A stretch of DNA of 7,429 nt, from positions 1-7,429 of the forward strand of contig JAFUXW010000094.1 in NCBI GenBank assembly GCA_017477035.1, given 5' to 3'. Origin of the DNA: Alphaproteobacteria bacterium. GTDB taxonomy: Bacteria; Pseudomonadota; Alphaproteobacteria; RF32; CAG-239. Shown here piece by piece: positions 1 through 5,730 of the stretch. The position numbers and the translations under genes are program-made. The first letter of the stretch is position 1. The number at the start of each line of letters is the position of its first letter. The notes under the pieces were generated by a model that searched no databases, was not told the origin of the DNA, and saw nothing but the letters and a program-made list of their open reading frames with translations.

Positions 1-138
1 AGAACTGACGTTTCTTTCTTTCATTACTTCAATCATATCATGCGCATCATAGGCACAACAATGTATTACCAACACATTTATCTTATTGCTGTTTCGTTCA
101 TCAAAAATAGGTAAAAAATTTTTAATTATCTTCGTCAT
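1..138 (-). CDS. N-acetylmuramoyl-L-alanine amidase, AmiD/AmpD-like (N-terminal part only)
   Basis: Only the first 46 codons are in the window; the frame is open to base 1. The visible protein has FDER at residues 12-15, then a beta-strand NVLVIH ending in His26, then a helix and NVSS at 43-46. This is the N-terminal pattern of the Amidase_2 zinc amidases (FDxR ... I-x-LVIHxx ... VSSHY), in which the His is the first Zn ligand and the next residues, just outside the window, would be HY. Such enzymes cut the bond between MurNAc and the stem peptide in peptidoglycan turnover. No signal peptide is visible, so this could be a cytoplasmic recycling enzyme. The start ATG has a GAGG Shine-Dalgarno that overlaps the TAG stop of pgeF, with only 8 nt between the genes, so the two are very likely co-translated. 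The family call rests on a short stretch. Confidence 0.65.
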   Translation of the reverse strand, partial: MTKIIKNFLPIFDERNSNKINVLVIHCCAYDAHDMIEVMKERNVSS

Positions 139-146
139 TTTTTCCT

Positions 147-908
147 CTACAAACAAATACAGGAATATTGTGTCGGGTAATCACGAGGATAAGTTATCAG
201 ATCAAGATGAGTATTGCGTCTGTAGCTGAAATATCCGTTTTGCAAAGGATAGGTATCTATACGTGAATTATCAATATTATCTATACCTATTTTCCGTAAT
301 TTTGCCTCAACGTATCCGCTTAAATCAAAATGAAAATGATTTTTGTTTTCGGCTTCTTTAAAATATATTGAACCGCTTTTATCTATGTCACACAGCACCT
401 GCCGCATATCATCTTTAACTTCAAAAGAAGCTTGTTGCATACAAGGACCAATGCAAGCAGCAATATTTTCAACTTTTGCACCCTTATAACACATTAATTT
501 AACCACATTTTCCACTATACCTCTGTAAGCTCCACGCCAACCGGCGTGTGCGGCTCCAATCACTCCGTTTTTGTAATCAGCCAATAAAACGGGAGCACAA
601 TCAGCTGTTTTTATTCCCAATAATATATTTTTATCAGTAGTAACCGCTCCGTCTGCAGAAATTTCAAACCACGAAGCTTTTTCAGCGATAACAGCAATAT
701 TTGAAACACTTTGACGCAAAGTAAACATATCTTCGGGACGTTTTTTAAAATATTCGGATATTATTGTAAAATTTCGATACACATTATCCGGACTGTCTTT
801 ACTGCTTAAATTTGTATTAAGTGATGCGTACTTTCCTGTTGATACTCCGCCTTCGACACCGAAAAAACAATGTTTATCTTCAGGCAAAACTCCGGATATG
901 TAACTCAT
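147..908 (-). CDS. pgeF: peptidoglycan editing factor PgeF (YfiH/laccase-domain family)
   Basis: A 253-residue protein of normal family length (about 240-260). It carries TADCAP at 101-106 with the metal ligand Cys104, AAHAGWRG at 119-126 with metal ligand His121, IGPC at 152-155 and FSYRR at 227-231. Known members are zinc proteins of the multicopper-oxidase-like/DUF152 fold; PgeF removes wrongly built L-Ser-containing UDP-MurNAc precursors, and some relatives act on purine nucleosides. It is cytoplasmic, with no signal peptide. Two oddities: the usual QVHS motif holding the first metal-ligand His reads QSVS at 66-69, so that His is replaced by Val68, and the C-terminal GRQ motif reads PTQ (residues 245-247). 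The start ATG at 908 has AAGGAAAT just upstream. The downstream amidase gene begins 8 nt after the stop, which gives a peptidoglycan-maintenance operon. The family call is firm; whether catalysis is intact is uncertain. Confidence 0.9.
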   Translation of the reverse strand: MSYISGVLPEDKHCFFGVEGGVSTGKYASLNTNLSSKDSPDNVYRNFTIISEYFKKRPEDMFTLRQSVSNIAVIAEKASWFEISADGAVTTDKNILLGIKTADCAPVLLADYKNGVIGAAHAGWRGAYRGIVENVVKLMCYKGAKVENIAACIGPCMQQASFEVKDDMRQVLCDIDKSGSIYFKEAENKNHFHFDLSGYVEAKLRKIGIDNIDNSRIDTYPLQNGYFSYRRNTHLDLITYPRDYPTQYSCICL

Positions 909-974
909 ATTTTATTTCCTTATATGCAGTTTAATTTATTGTATAATTTTATCAACAATAAACTAACATTTAGT

Positions 975-1002
975 AAAAAACCTCCGGTTTATCGGAGGTT
1001 TT
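975..1002 (-). terminator. Rho-independent terminator after the 89-aa gene
   Basis: A perfect 10-bp stem pairs AAAACCTCCG (977-986) with CGGAGGTTTT (993-1002) around a 6-nt loop. On the minus strand it is followed by six T (980-975). It starts 5 nt beyond the TAG stop of the gene at 1007-1276 and separates that gene from pgeF. The plus-strand side has a shorter T run, so minus is the favoured direction. Confidence 0.9.
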
Positions 1003-1006
1003 GAAT

Positions 1007-1276
1007 CTATTGTAAATTTTGGTAGTCAGGATTGAAGATTTCCACATATGGATATGTTTTCTCTGCTAAATAACTTTCACTTTCCGTTTTTTCACCTGCA
1101 GCCTTAAACACAGCATCAGCAAACTCTTTTTTTGCCAGATAAATTAAAAACAACGGACGTTCTAATTTTAATTTTCCCATAACTTCTTCCAACGCTTCGA
1201 AACTTTCATATATTGTTCCGGCAAACATCAGACTGTCTTCCAATTTGGCAAATTCTTTTAATTTTGTTTTTTGCAT
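1007..1276 (-). CDS. small protein of unknown function (89 aa)
   Basis: No family is recognised. The protein is soluble-looking and mostly charged and helical: a basic N-terminus (MQKTKLKEF), an acidic/hydrophobic helix FEALEEVMGKLKLE, a short hydrophobic strand PLFLIYLAKK, then a polar tail ending in NPDYQNLQ. There is no signal peptide, membrane segment or cysteine. I place the start at ATG 1276 because GAGG sits 6 nt upstream; earlier in-frame TTG (1291) and ATG (1288) codons lie on or just before that Shine-Dalgarno and would add only five residues. A strong terminator follows directly. It lies 89 nt downstream of another small gene with no clear terminator between them, so the two may share a transcript. 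The reality of the gene is supported by the ribosome site and terminator, not by homology. Confidence 0.7.
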   Translation of the reverse strand: MQKTKLKEFAKLEDSLMFAGTIYESFEALEEVMGKLKLERPLFLIYLAKKEFADAVFKAAGEKTESESYLAEKTYPYVEIFNPDYQNLQ

Positions 1277-1365
1277 TTTAAACCTCATCAAAATAATTTA
1301 ACGATATATTAAACATAATCATGAATTTGCCGTTATAAATATATCCGTCAGGACATCTTGAATTT

Positions 1366-1557
1366 TTAATTTAAACCATAAGTTCTGATTTTATTATTGT
1401 GATGAAATTTTACACTTTCATTTGGAGTAACATATACATTATGATTCCACCCCTCAACTACATCACTGATTATTCCGCTGCTAACACCGAAACCGTTTTG
1501 AACGTGATTTTTATATATATCATATAAAATAAAATCAGCTATATTTTGCTTGTGCAT
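1366..1557 (-). CDS. small protein of unknown function (63 aa)
   Basis: No family is recognised. The sequence starts MHKQNIADFILYDIYKNH, an amphipathic helix, followed by a GFGVSSGIISDVV segment and a C-terminal half rich in Asn, His and Tyr (GWNHNVYVTPNESVKFHHNN). The alternation of helix and short strands would fit a small winged-helix or adaptor-like fold, but this is only an impression. There are no cysteines, membrane segments or signal peptide. The start at ATG 1557 is chosen because AAGGAGA lies just upstream; the in-frame GTG 18 nt earlier would place the Shine-Dalgarno inside the coding region. The gene ends in TAA and is followed by 89 nt before the next small gene on the same strand. 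Confidence 0.65.
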   Translation of the reverse strand: MHKQNIADFILYDIYKNHVQNGFGVSSGIISDVVEGWNHNVYVTPNESVKFHHNNKIRTYGLN

Positions 1558-1609
1558 AACTCTCTCCTTTTGCACTTTTACATATTACTGATTTTTCAGC
1601 AAAAAAGGG

Positions 1610-1638
1610 ATTATAAAACTAAAGTATATGCCTAAAAG
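1610..1638 (-). promoter_or_regulatory. weak promoter candidate for the two small genes
   Basis: On the minus strand a perfect TATAAT -10 box lies at 1615-1610. The hexamer 17 nt upstream (1638-1633, CTTTTA) matches the -35 consensus poorly. Transcription would start near 1603, about 45 nt before the 63-aa gene. The site sits just downstream of the terminator at 1664-1698, so an independent promoter is expected here. Confidence 0.3.
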
Positions 1639-1646
1639 CAGAAATA

Positions 1647-1665
1647 TTGCTTGACGAACAAGCAA
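1647..1665. other. perfect 7-bp hairpin beside the terminator
   Basis: TTGCTTG (1647-1653) pairs with CAAGCAA (1659-1665) around the 5-nt loop ACGAA. It overlaps by two bases the T tract of the terminator at 1664-1698. It has no clear T tract of its own on either strand, so it is not called a second terminator; it may stabilise or process a readthrough RNA. Confidence 0.5.
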
Positions 1666-1698
1666 AAAAAAGAACCTGCCTTATGGCAGATTCTTTTT
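1664..1698 (-). terminator. Rho-independent terminator of the DapB-like gene
   Basis: The stem pairs GAACCTGCC (1672-1680) with GGCAGATTC (1685-1693) with one C/A mismatch and a 4-nt loop, extended by A-T pairs. On the minus strand it ends in eight T (1671-1664). The TAA stop of the DapB-like gene (1683-1681) lies in the hairpin loop, so the last codons of the gene form one arm of the stem. Confidence 0.85.
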
Positions 1699-2508
1699 AT
1701 TCTCATACATTATCGTGTTCAAGTGGTTAATAAATACCTTACCGGCTTCGATTTGTTTCGTATTAGCATTAAACCAAGCCAACAACTTTTCAATACCGTT
1801 AAGACAATCTACAAGAAGATTCTCACAAAAAGTCTTCATATAAATACAGCACTGCTGTCCGTAAAACATCCTAACGTGAATTTCTTCACCATTTATCGGC
1901 AGTGCGGAGTCGGTAATTGCATTGATTATCACCTTACCGCAGTAACAACTGCTGCCCTTAACAGAAACTTTTGCATGCTCAATTCCGTAAAGAGCGTTAA
2001 ACAGATGTGCCCAACCTACCCAAACACCAACATCAAGTTTTCCACCTTCTGGCAACCGGACATCTATTTCCAACCGGTCAATATCGTTAATATGTCCGGC
2101 TCCTATACGCAGGAAAAATGCCATCAAACGAGTATTGCACACCGAGAAATCGGGAACAGTTATCAAAGATGGTGTGAGAACTTCTTCCACGCCGAAAACT
2201 CGGCTAACCGTATCCAATTCATCGGAAGAGCAAGCACAGCACATAATGGCCGATACTGCATAGAAACGATAAATCTTTGCTCTATCAAGCGTACCATCCG
2301 GATTATCGCAATCAATCAGCACCGTCGGTGGTTGATTGAACGATAATGCAGCTTCAACACTGGCATAGGTTGCCTTTGACGGAGTGTTAACTTTATACTG
2401 CCTATCAACGCAGAACACAATTCGATACTTATCAAAATCATTTGATAAAGCATCAATCACTTTTAACCCAAGGGGAGAACAAGACCCCACTATACCTACA
2501 TAAATCAT
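1681..2508 (-). CDS. DapB-like Rossmann-fold protein, cysteine-rich, catalytic motif lost
   Basis: A 275-residue protein whose layout follows 4-hydroxy-tetrahydrodipicolinate reductase (DapB, about 240-275 aa): a nucleotide-binding start YVGIVGSCSPLG (3-14) leading to VDR at 34-36, VLIDCDNPDGTL at 63-74 (family VxIDFTxPxxTL), PDFSVCN at 119-125 (family NFSxGxN), and a C-terminal tail like the DapB dimer region. The key DapB features are gone: the GTTG loop reads CCAC (90-93), and the catalytic HHxxKxDAPSGTA segment reads approximately RLPEGGKLDVGVWVGWA (151-167), with no histidine pair. It has 13 cysteines, many for this fold. It is therefore probably not a working DapB; a binding or regulatory role, or a different reaction, is inference. 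ATG 2508 is chosen as start because the longer frame would begin at the TTG of the -35 box; no good Shine-Dalgarno is visible. G+C is higher than in the neighbours (about 43% in sampled stretches). It has its own promoter and terminator. Confidence 0.6.
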   Translation of the reverse strand: MIYVGIVGSCSPLGLKVIDALSNDFDKYRIVFCVDRQYKVNTPSKATYASVEAALSFNQPPTVLIDCDNPDGTLDRAKIYRFYAVSAIMCCACSSDELDTVSRVFGVEEVLTPSLITVPDFSVCNTRLMAFFLRIGAGHINDIDRLEIDVRLPEGGKLDVGVWVGWAHLFNALYGIEHAKVSVKGSSCYCGKVIINAITDSALPINGEEIHVRMFYGQQCCIYMKTFCENLLVDCLNGIEKLLAWFNANTKQIEAGKVFINHLNTIMYENKKNLP

Positions 2509-2544
2509 ACATAAAATTTTTAAAATTATTATTTTATTTGGTAA

Positions 2545-2574
2545 CTTATAACATATACCAATATTTTTTGTCAA
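2545..2574 (-). promoter_or_regulatory. strong sigma-70-type promoter of the DapB-like gene
   Basis: On the minus strand a perfect TTGACA (2574-2569) is followed after 18 nt by TATAAG (2550-2545), preceded by TG at the extended -10 position. Predicted transcription start is near 2538, giving a leader of about 30 nt, AT-rich and without a clear Shine-Dalgarno. The -35 box begins one base after the T tract of the preceding terminator. Confidence 0.8.
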
Positions 2575-2575
2575 T

Positions 2576-2609
2576 AAAAAAACTCCCGCATCATCACAAT
2601 TCGGGAGTT
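2576..2609 (-). terminator. Rho-independent terminator of the lipoprotein gene
   Basis: An 8-bp perfect stem AACTCCCG (2581-2588) / CGGGAGTT (2602-2609) with a 13-nt loop is followed on the minus strand by seven T (2582-2576). It lies 17 nt past the TAG stop of the lipoprotein gene and insulates it from the strong promoter immediately downstream. Confidence 0.9.
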
Positions 2610-2626
2610 AATAAAATGCGAAATAA

Positions 2627-3160
2627 CTATTTCTGCTTTTGCTTAATAAATCTCACAACCTTTTCAACTTCTTTTTTACCGCGTTTATCCAAATCAACAA
2701 CATGATAATTACGTTCTCTGGCAAAATCAGCTGCTTCATTCATGATATTTTCGCATGTTTTTTGCTGTAATATAATATTCACCAACTTCTCATTGCGAAA
2801 AACATTTTTTCCGACATTAAATGCTTTATAGTTTTCCTCATTAATACCTTCGTTATACTTAGCAACTCCCAATCCCATAAAGTAATTAACCATTGCAGAT
2901 GCCGTCACAGGTTTTGCTACCGACATTGCGCCCATTGCAAATGCTGCACAAAAATAATATTTCTGCGCCGGAGTATAAGTCTCAAACTTAGCAAAAAATT
3001 TTTGTTTTACATCTGATGAATTTTTAACAATATCCTCATTTTTATCTTGAACATTTTCAATTTGCTCAATATCTGACTTTTTTTGCACTCCATTGTCATC
3101 ATCTTTACCACATGCTGTCAACACCATGAAACAGCTTAATATAATAAAAAAACTTCTCAT
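2627..3160 (-). CDS. lipoprotein of unknown function (177 aa)
   Basis: The N-terminus is a classic type II signal peptide: MR, a hydrophobic stretch FFIILSCFMV, then the lipobox LTAC with lipidated Cys17. Position +2 is Gly, not Asp, so by the E. coli Lol rule it would go to the outer membrane. Residues 18-55 form a very charged, low-complexity linker rich in Asp, Lys and Asn. The globular part (about 56-177) is predicted helical, with a small-residue helix FCAAFAMGAMSVAKPVTASAM (split across 70-90), Cys71 and Cys136, which could form a periplasmic disulfide, and a basic C-terminus. No known domain is recognised. The start at 3160 is firm, with GGAGGAG upstream. It lies 98 nt after the esterase gene, may have its own promoter, and ends in a strong terminator. 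Confidence 0.85.
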   Translation of the reverse strand: MRSFFIILSCFMVLTACGKDDDNGVQKKSDIEQIENVQDKNEDIVKNSSDVKQKFFAKFETYTPAQKYYFCAAFAMGAMSVAKPVTASAMVNYFMGLGVAKYNEGINEENYKAFNVGKNVFRNEKLVNIILQQKTCENIMNEAADFARERNYHVVDLDKRGKKEVEKVVRFIKQKQK

Positions 3161-3190
3161 TAAAACTCTCCTCCATATTTTTGTTCAGGC

Positions 3191-3251
3191 TATCCAATAT
3201 TATATAAAATATAGTTAATTTGGATATAATTCACCAAATTTAGTGCATCAA
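3191..3251 (-). promoter_or_regulatory. promoter candidate with overlapping inverted repeats upstream of the lipoprotein
   Basis: A possible minus-strand promoter is TTGATG (3251-3246), 17 nt, TATATC (3228-3223). Two inverted repeats overlap the -10: AATTTGG (3217-3223) with CCAAATT (3234-3240), 10 nt apart, and TATCCAA (3191-3197) with TTGGATA (3220-3226), 22 nt apart. This spacing could suit an operator for a dimeric repressor, but AT-rich sequence yields such repeats by chance. Confidence 0.3.
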
Positions 3252-3258
3252 CTGAATT

Positions 3259-4104
3259 TCATGGTTTCATCTCATAAACTACATAGTTTATAAAACTTGC
3301 AATACTTTCTCCTACTTCTTTTTCATAACCTTGATAATTATGACGAGCGCTATCTCTTCCTTTAAAATCTAACCATACGGCATTTTTATAACGATGTAAA
3401 TAGTGTTTACTATACGAAATAGGAACTATATTATCTTGTTTTCCGTGAATTAGCGCAACCGGACCGGTATATTTAACTGCAACTTTATATGGCTTTAAAT
3501 CACGTGAGGTTTCCAGATATTTTTTTCCAACTCTGCAACATCCCGGAATATCTATAAATTCCGGAATATTCCCAATATCGAACTTAACTCCGAACAAATT
3601 TCCGTGAACCACCATATCTCGTATATTTGGAGAAGCTGCCATCAACACCAGTGTTTTAATTTTTTTATCCCCCAGTTCACCTGCCAGCATCGAAGCGACA
3701 AGTCCACCCTGTGAATGTCCGGCCAAAGATACTGAAATTACTTGCGGTTTTGTGCTGATATATTCATAAACTTTGCGAGCATCTTCCAACTCATTGAGAA
3801 TTGTCATATCTTCAAAATTGCCATCACTTTCACCATGACCATTAAAATCAAAACGCACACTTGCGATACCTTTCTTTTCCAACTCATCGGACAATACCCG
3901 TAAAAGAAACATATCTTTATTGGCATTAAAACCATGCATCAAAATAACAAGCGGGTATTTTGCTTTATTTGGATACTGTAAAACAGCCTTTAATGTTCCG
4001 TGATGACCTTGCAATGAAAAATCACTAATACCGGCAAAAGAAACGTTTGTCGAAAATAATAATACAACAAACACCACATATTGCAAAATTTTTTCAATCA
4101 TCAT
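3259..4104 (-). CDS. secreted alpha/beta-hydrolase, cinnamoyl/feruloyl esterase-like
   Basis: A 281-residue serine hydrolase with a Sec signal peptide (1-24, cleavage after VSFA), so predicted periplasmic. Seen in order: oxyanion motif MHGF (56-59), ASVRFDFNGHGESDG (81-95), the nucleophile elbow GHSQGG (129-134) with Ser131, and HGKQDNIVP (220-228) with the likely acid Asp224. The whole run from HGF through SVRFDFNGHG and GHSQGGLVASMLAG closely follows gut bacterial cinnamoyl esterases of the LJ0536/Est1E type, which split ferulic and related hydroxycinnamic esters; substrate here is inference. The catalytic His is normally right after a GAD turn; here that place is Ser252 (GRDS) and the nearest His is His255. 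Start: two adjacent ATGs at 4104/4101, no Shine-Dalgarno, only 6 nt after the flavoprotein stop, so translation is probably coupled. It is the only gene here ending in TGA. Confidence 0.8.
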   Translation of the reverse strand: MMIEKILQYVVFVVLLFSTNVSFAGISDFSLQGHHGTLKAVLQYPNKAKYPLVILMHGFNANKDMFLLRVLSDELEKKGIASVRFDFNGHGESDGNFEDMTILNELEDARKVYEYISTKPQVISVSLAGHSQGGLVASMLAGELGDKKIKTLVLMAASPNIRDMVVHGNLFGVKFDIGNIPEFIDIPGCCRVGKKYLETSRDLKPYKVAVKYTGPVALIHGKQDNIVPISYSKHYLHRYKNAVWLDFKGRDSARHNYQGYEKEVGESIASFINYVVYEMKP

Positions 4105-4110
4105 ACAAAA

Positions 4111-4653
4111 CTATAAGTTCTGACCTATTTCATAGGCTTGTTGGAGTAAATCAGGATGTTCCATAATTTCATTAGGATTATTAACACCGGCACCTATTAC
4201 CATACCGGCAAGATTAGCTTTTTCAAAACAGGTTATCCACCCTAAAAGCCCCATAGTTGCCGTATCTGAAGTGTGTGTAGCTGCCGCTCTTGATGTTGTA
4301 ATAATGTAAACATCTCTAAAATTATAATCACCTGGATACAGTGGATAACATCTGTCGAGAAACATTTTCAATTGTCCGCACATTTCATAAAAATAAATAG
4401 GAGTAGCAAAAATCAGTACATCAGCATTCCGCACTTTGCTTATAAGTTTGCTCATATCATCATTTTGCACACATCTCAATGTTTTCTGGCAAGCCATACA
4501 GCCGAGACATGGATTTATATTTTTACCTTTCAAATTAACAAACTCAACATCATTACCTGCATCTAACGCCCCTCTCTGAGCTTCGTGCGCCAAAATGTCA
4601 GAATTGCTTTGTAAACGAAAACTTGAAGATATAATCAGTACTTTTTTAGACAT
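4111..4653 (-). CDS. flavodoxin-fold NAD(P)H-dependent FMN oxidoreductase, Isf-like cysteine motif
   Basis: A 180-residue cytoplasmic flavoprotein. An N-terminal beta-strand and FMN-phosphate loop VLIISSSFRLQSNS (5-18) are followed by a cysteine cluster CLGCMACQKTLRC at 49-61 (C-x2-C-x2-C-x5-C), then ATPIYFYEMCGQLKMFLDR (83-101), the typical second FMN-contact region of the NADPH-dependent FMN reductase/iron-sulfur flavoprotein family. The cysteine spacing fits the compact 4Fe-4S motif of Isf proteins (C-x2-C-x2-C-x4-7-C), so it may carry a cluster; many relatives with this motif are annotated only as flavodoxin-family. Its electron acceptor is not known. AAGGAAT precedes the ATG by 5 nt. It sits between two secreted hydrolases, 30 nt after one and 6 nt before the other, and is the only member of the set without a signal peptide. 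Confidence 0.85.
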   Translation of the reverse strand: MSKKVLIISSSFRLQSNSDILAHEAQRGALDAGNDVEFVNLKGKNINPCLGCMACQKTLRCVQNDDMSKLISKVRNADVLIFATPIYFYEMCGQLKMFLDRCYPLYPGDYNFRDVYIITTSRAAATHTSDTATMGLLGWITCFEKANLAGMVIGAGVNNPNEIMEHPDLLQQAYEIGQNL

Positions 4654-4662
4654 CTAATATTC

Positions 4663-4702
4663 CTTATTGCAAATTATTCTTACTTATTGCAAATTATTCT
4701 TA
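4663..4702. repeat. perfect 20-bp tandem duplication across a stop codon
   Basis: The unit CTTATTGCAAATTATTCTTA occurs twice with no gap (4663-4682 and 4683-4702) and no mismatch. The second copy encodes the last codons and TAA stop of the upstream hydrolase (minus strand); the first copy is an untranslated duplicate in the gap before the flavoprotein gene. Without it the intergenic gap would be 10 nt instead of 30 nt, and the duplicated stop would abut the GGAAT ribosome site. Confidence 0.95.
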
Positions 4703-5727
4703 AAAAATTCTTCCATTTTATCAAACGGAATAACATCAACTTTATAGTATAAATCGGTATGATTTGCATTTGGCACAATATAAAGTTCTTTATTATCTCC
4801 TTTAAGTTTTTTGAAGGCATCCTCGGAAAAATAACGACTATGTGCTTTTTCACCATGAATCATCAATACCGGATTTTTTATTGTATCACTATAAGTCAAA
4901 ATCGGCTGAGTAATAAGTGATAATGCAGATGTTTTATCCCAAGCTCCGTTAGAGCCGATTGAACGAGGATGAAAACCTAACGGGGTTTTATAATAATTGA
5001 CGTAATCTTTAACAAACTTCGGCTCATCTCCGTTAAGTTTATCCGGCAAAGGAGCCGATTTTGCATAGGTTCCATTTTTAGCATCAAGTGTGCGCTGATT
5101 ATTCAACTCTTCGCGCATTTTATATAATTCATCGGCAGACATTGTATCGTTATATCCGTGCGCACTGACACGTGTCATATCATACATTGTAGATGTTACA
5201 GTCGCTTTGATACGTGTATCCTGTGCGGCAGCATTCAAGCCGAATCCACCAAACCCGCAAATACCTATAACCCCGATTTTATTCTCATCGACTTCAGGCA
5301 AAGTAGTCAAATAATCGACAGCTGAGCTTATATCATCAGTGTTAATATCAGGAGAAGCGACATCACGAACATTTCCCCCGCTTTCTCCGGTGAAAGAAGG
5401 ATCAAAAGCCAATGTGACAAAGCCTCTTTCTGCCATTGTTTGCGCGTATAGCCCAGAAACTTGCTCTTTCACAGCTCCGAAAGGACCGGTAATTGCTATG
5501 GCTGCATATTTTTTTTCTTCCTTATTTTTGGGTTCATATAAATCACCGACAAGCTCTATACCAAAGCGATTTTTAAAAGAAACCTTTTTTACGTCAACTT
5601 TATCGCTTCTTTTAAAAACTTTATCCCAATTATCATCTGTATTTTCCGTAGCACTAACCAAATTCGGAACAGAAATTATCAATCCTAAAACAAGCGCCAA
5701 ACAATTACGAATATTTCTTATTATCAT
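4684..5727 (-). CDS. secreted alpha/beta-hydrolase of the YcjY / dienelactone hydrolase-like group
   Basis: A 347-residue protein with a Sec signal peptide (basic MIIRNIRN, hydrophobic core, cleavage after LVSA at 26). The mature part has VSFKNRFGIELVGDLYEPK (49-67), GPFGAVKEQVSGLYAQTMAE (81-100), AFDPSFTGESGG (107-118), VASPDINTDD (123-132) and the nucleophile elbow GICGFGG (155-161), where Cys157 takes the place of Ser as in dienelactone hydrolases. The late HG motif (291-292) and His323 (NANH) complete a plausible triad. This set of motifs is typical of COG1073/YcjY-like hydrolases, whose physiological substrates are mostly unknown. Start ATG 5727 is preferred because AGGAG lies 7 nt upstream; an in-frame TTG at 5760 and ATG at 5748 give a worse signal peptide and sit at or before the predicted transcript start. 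It leads the flavoprotein-esterase set. Confidence 0.85.
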   Translation of the reverse strand: MIIRNIRNCLALVLGLIISVPNLVSATENTDDNWDKVFKRSDKVDVKKVSFKNRFGIELVGDLYEPKNKEEKKYAAIAITGPFGAVKEQVSGLYAQTMAERGFVTLAFDPSFTGESGGNVRDVASPDINTDDISSAVDYLTTLPEVDENKIGVIGICGFGGFGLNAAAQDTRIKATVTSTMYDMTRVSAHGYNDTMSADELYKMREELNNQRTLDAKNGTYAKSAPLPDKLNGDEPKFVKDYVNYYKTPLGFHPRSIGSNGAWDKTSALSLITQPILTYSDTIKNPVLMIHGEKAHSRYFSEDAFKKLKGDNKELYIVPNANHTDLYYKVDVIPFDKMEEFFKNNLQ

Positions 5728-5730
5728 ATT

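Noticed and set aside
909..974. Promoter for pgeF
   Set aside because: A promoter is expected after the terminator, but this stretch is so AT-rich that several weak -10-like boxes occur and none has a convincing -35 partner.
1651..2346. Long plus-strand open frame (231 codons) opposite the DapB-like gene
   Set aside because: Begins at the terminator region without a ribosome site, lacks recognisable domains, and is fully antisense to a better-supported gene with promoter, terminator and family resemblance.
2509..2574. N-terminal extension of the DapB-like protein (22 residues from a TTG)
   Set aside because: The TTG is the first three bases of the -35 box TTGACA, upstream of the predicted transcript start; Rossmann proteins of this family start at the first strand, as from ATG 2508.
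4231..4240. Second DnaA-like box (TTATCCACC) inside the flavoprotein gene
   Set aside because: One mismatch, within coding sequence, far from the other box; not evidence of an origin.
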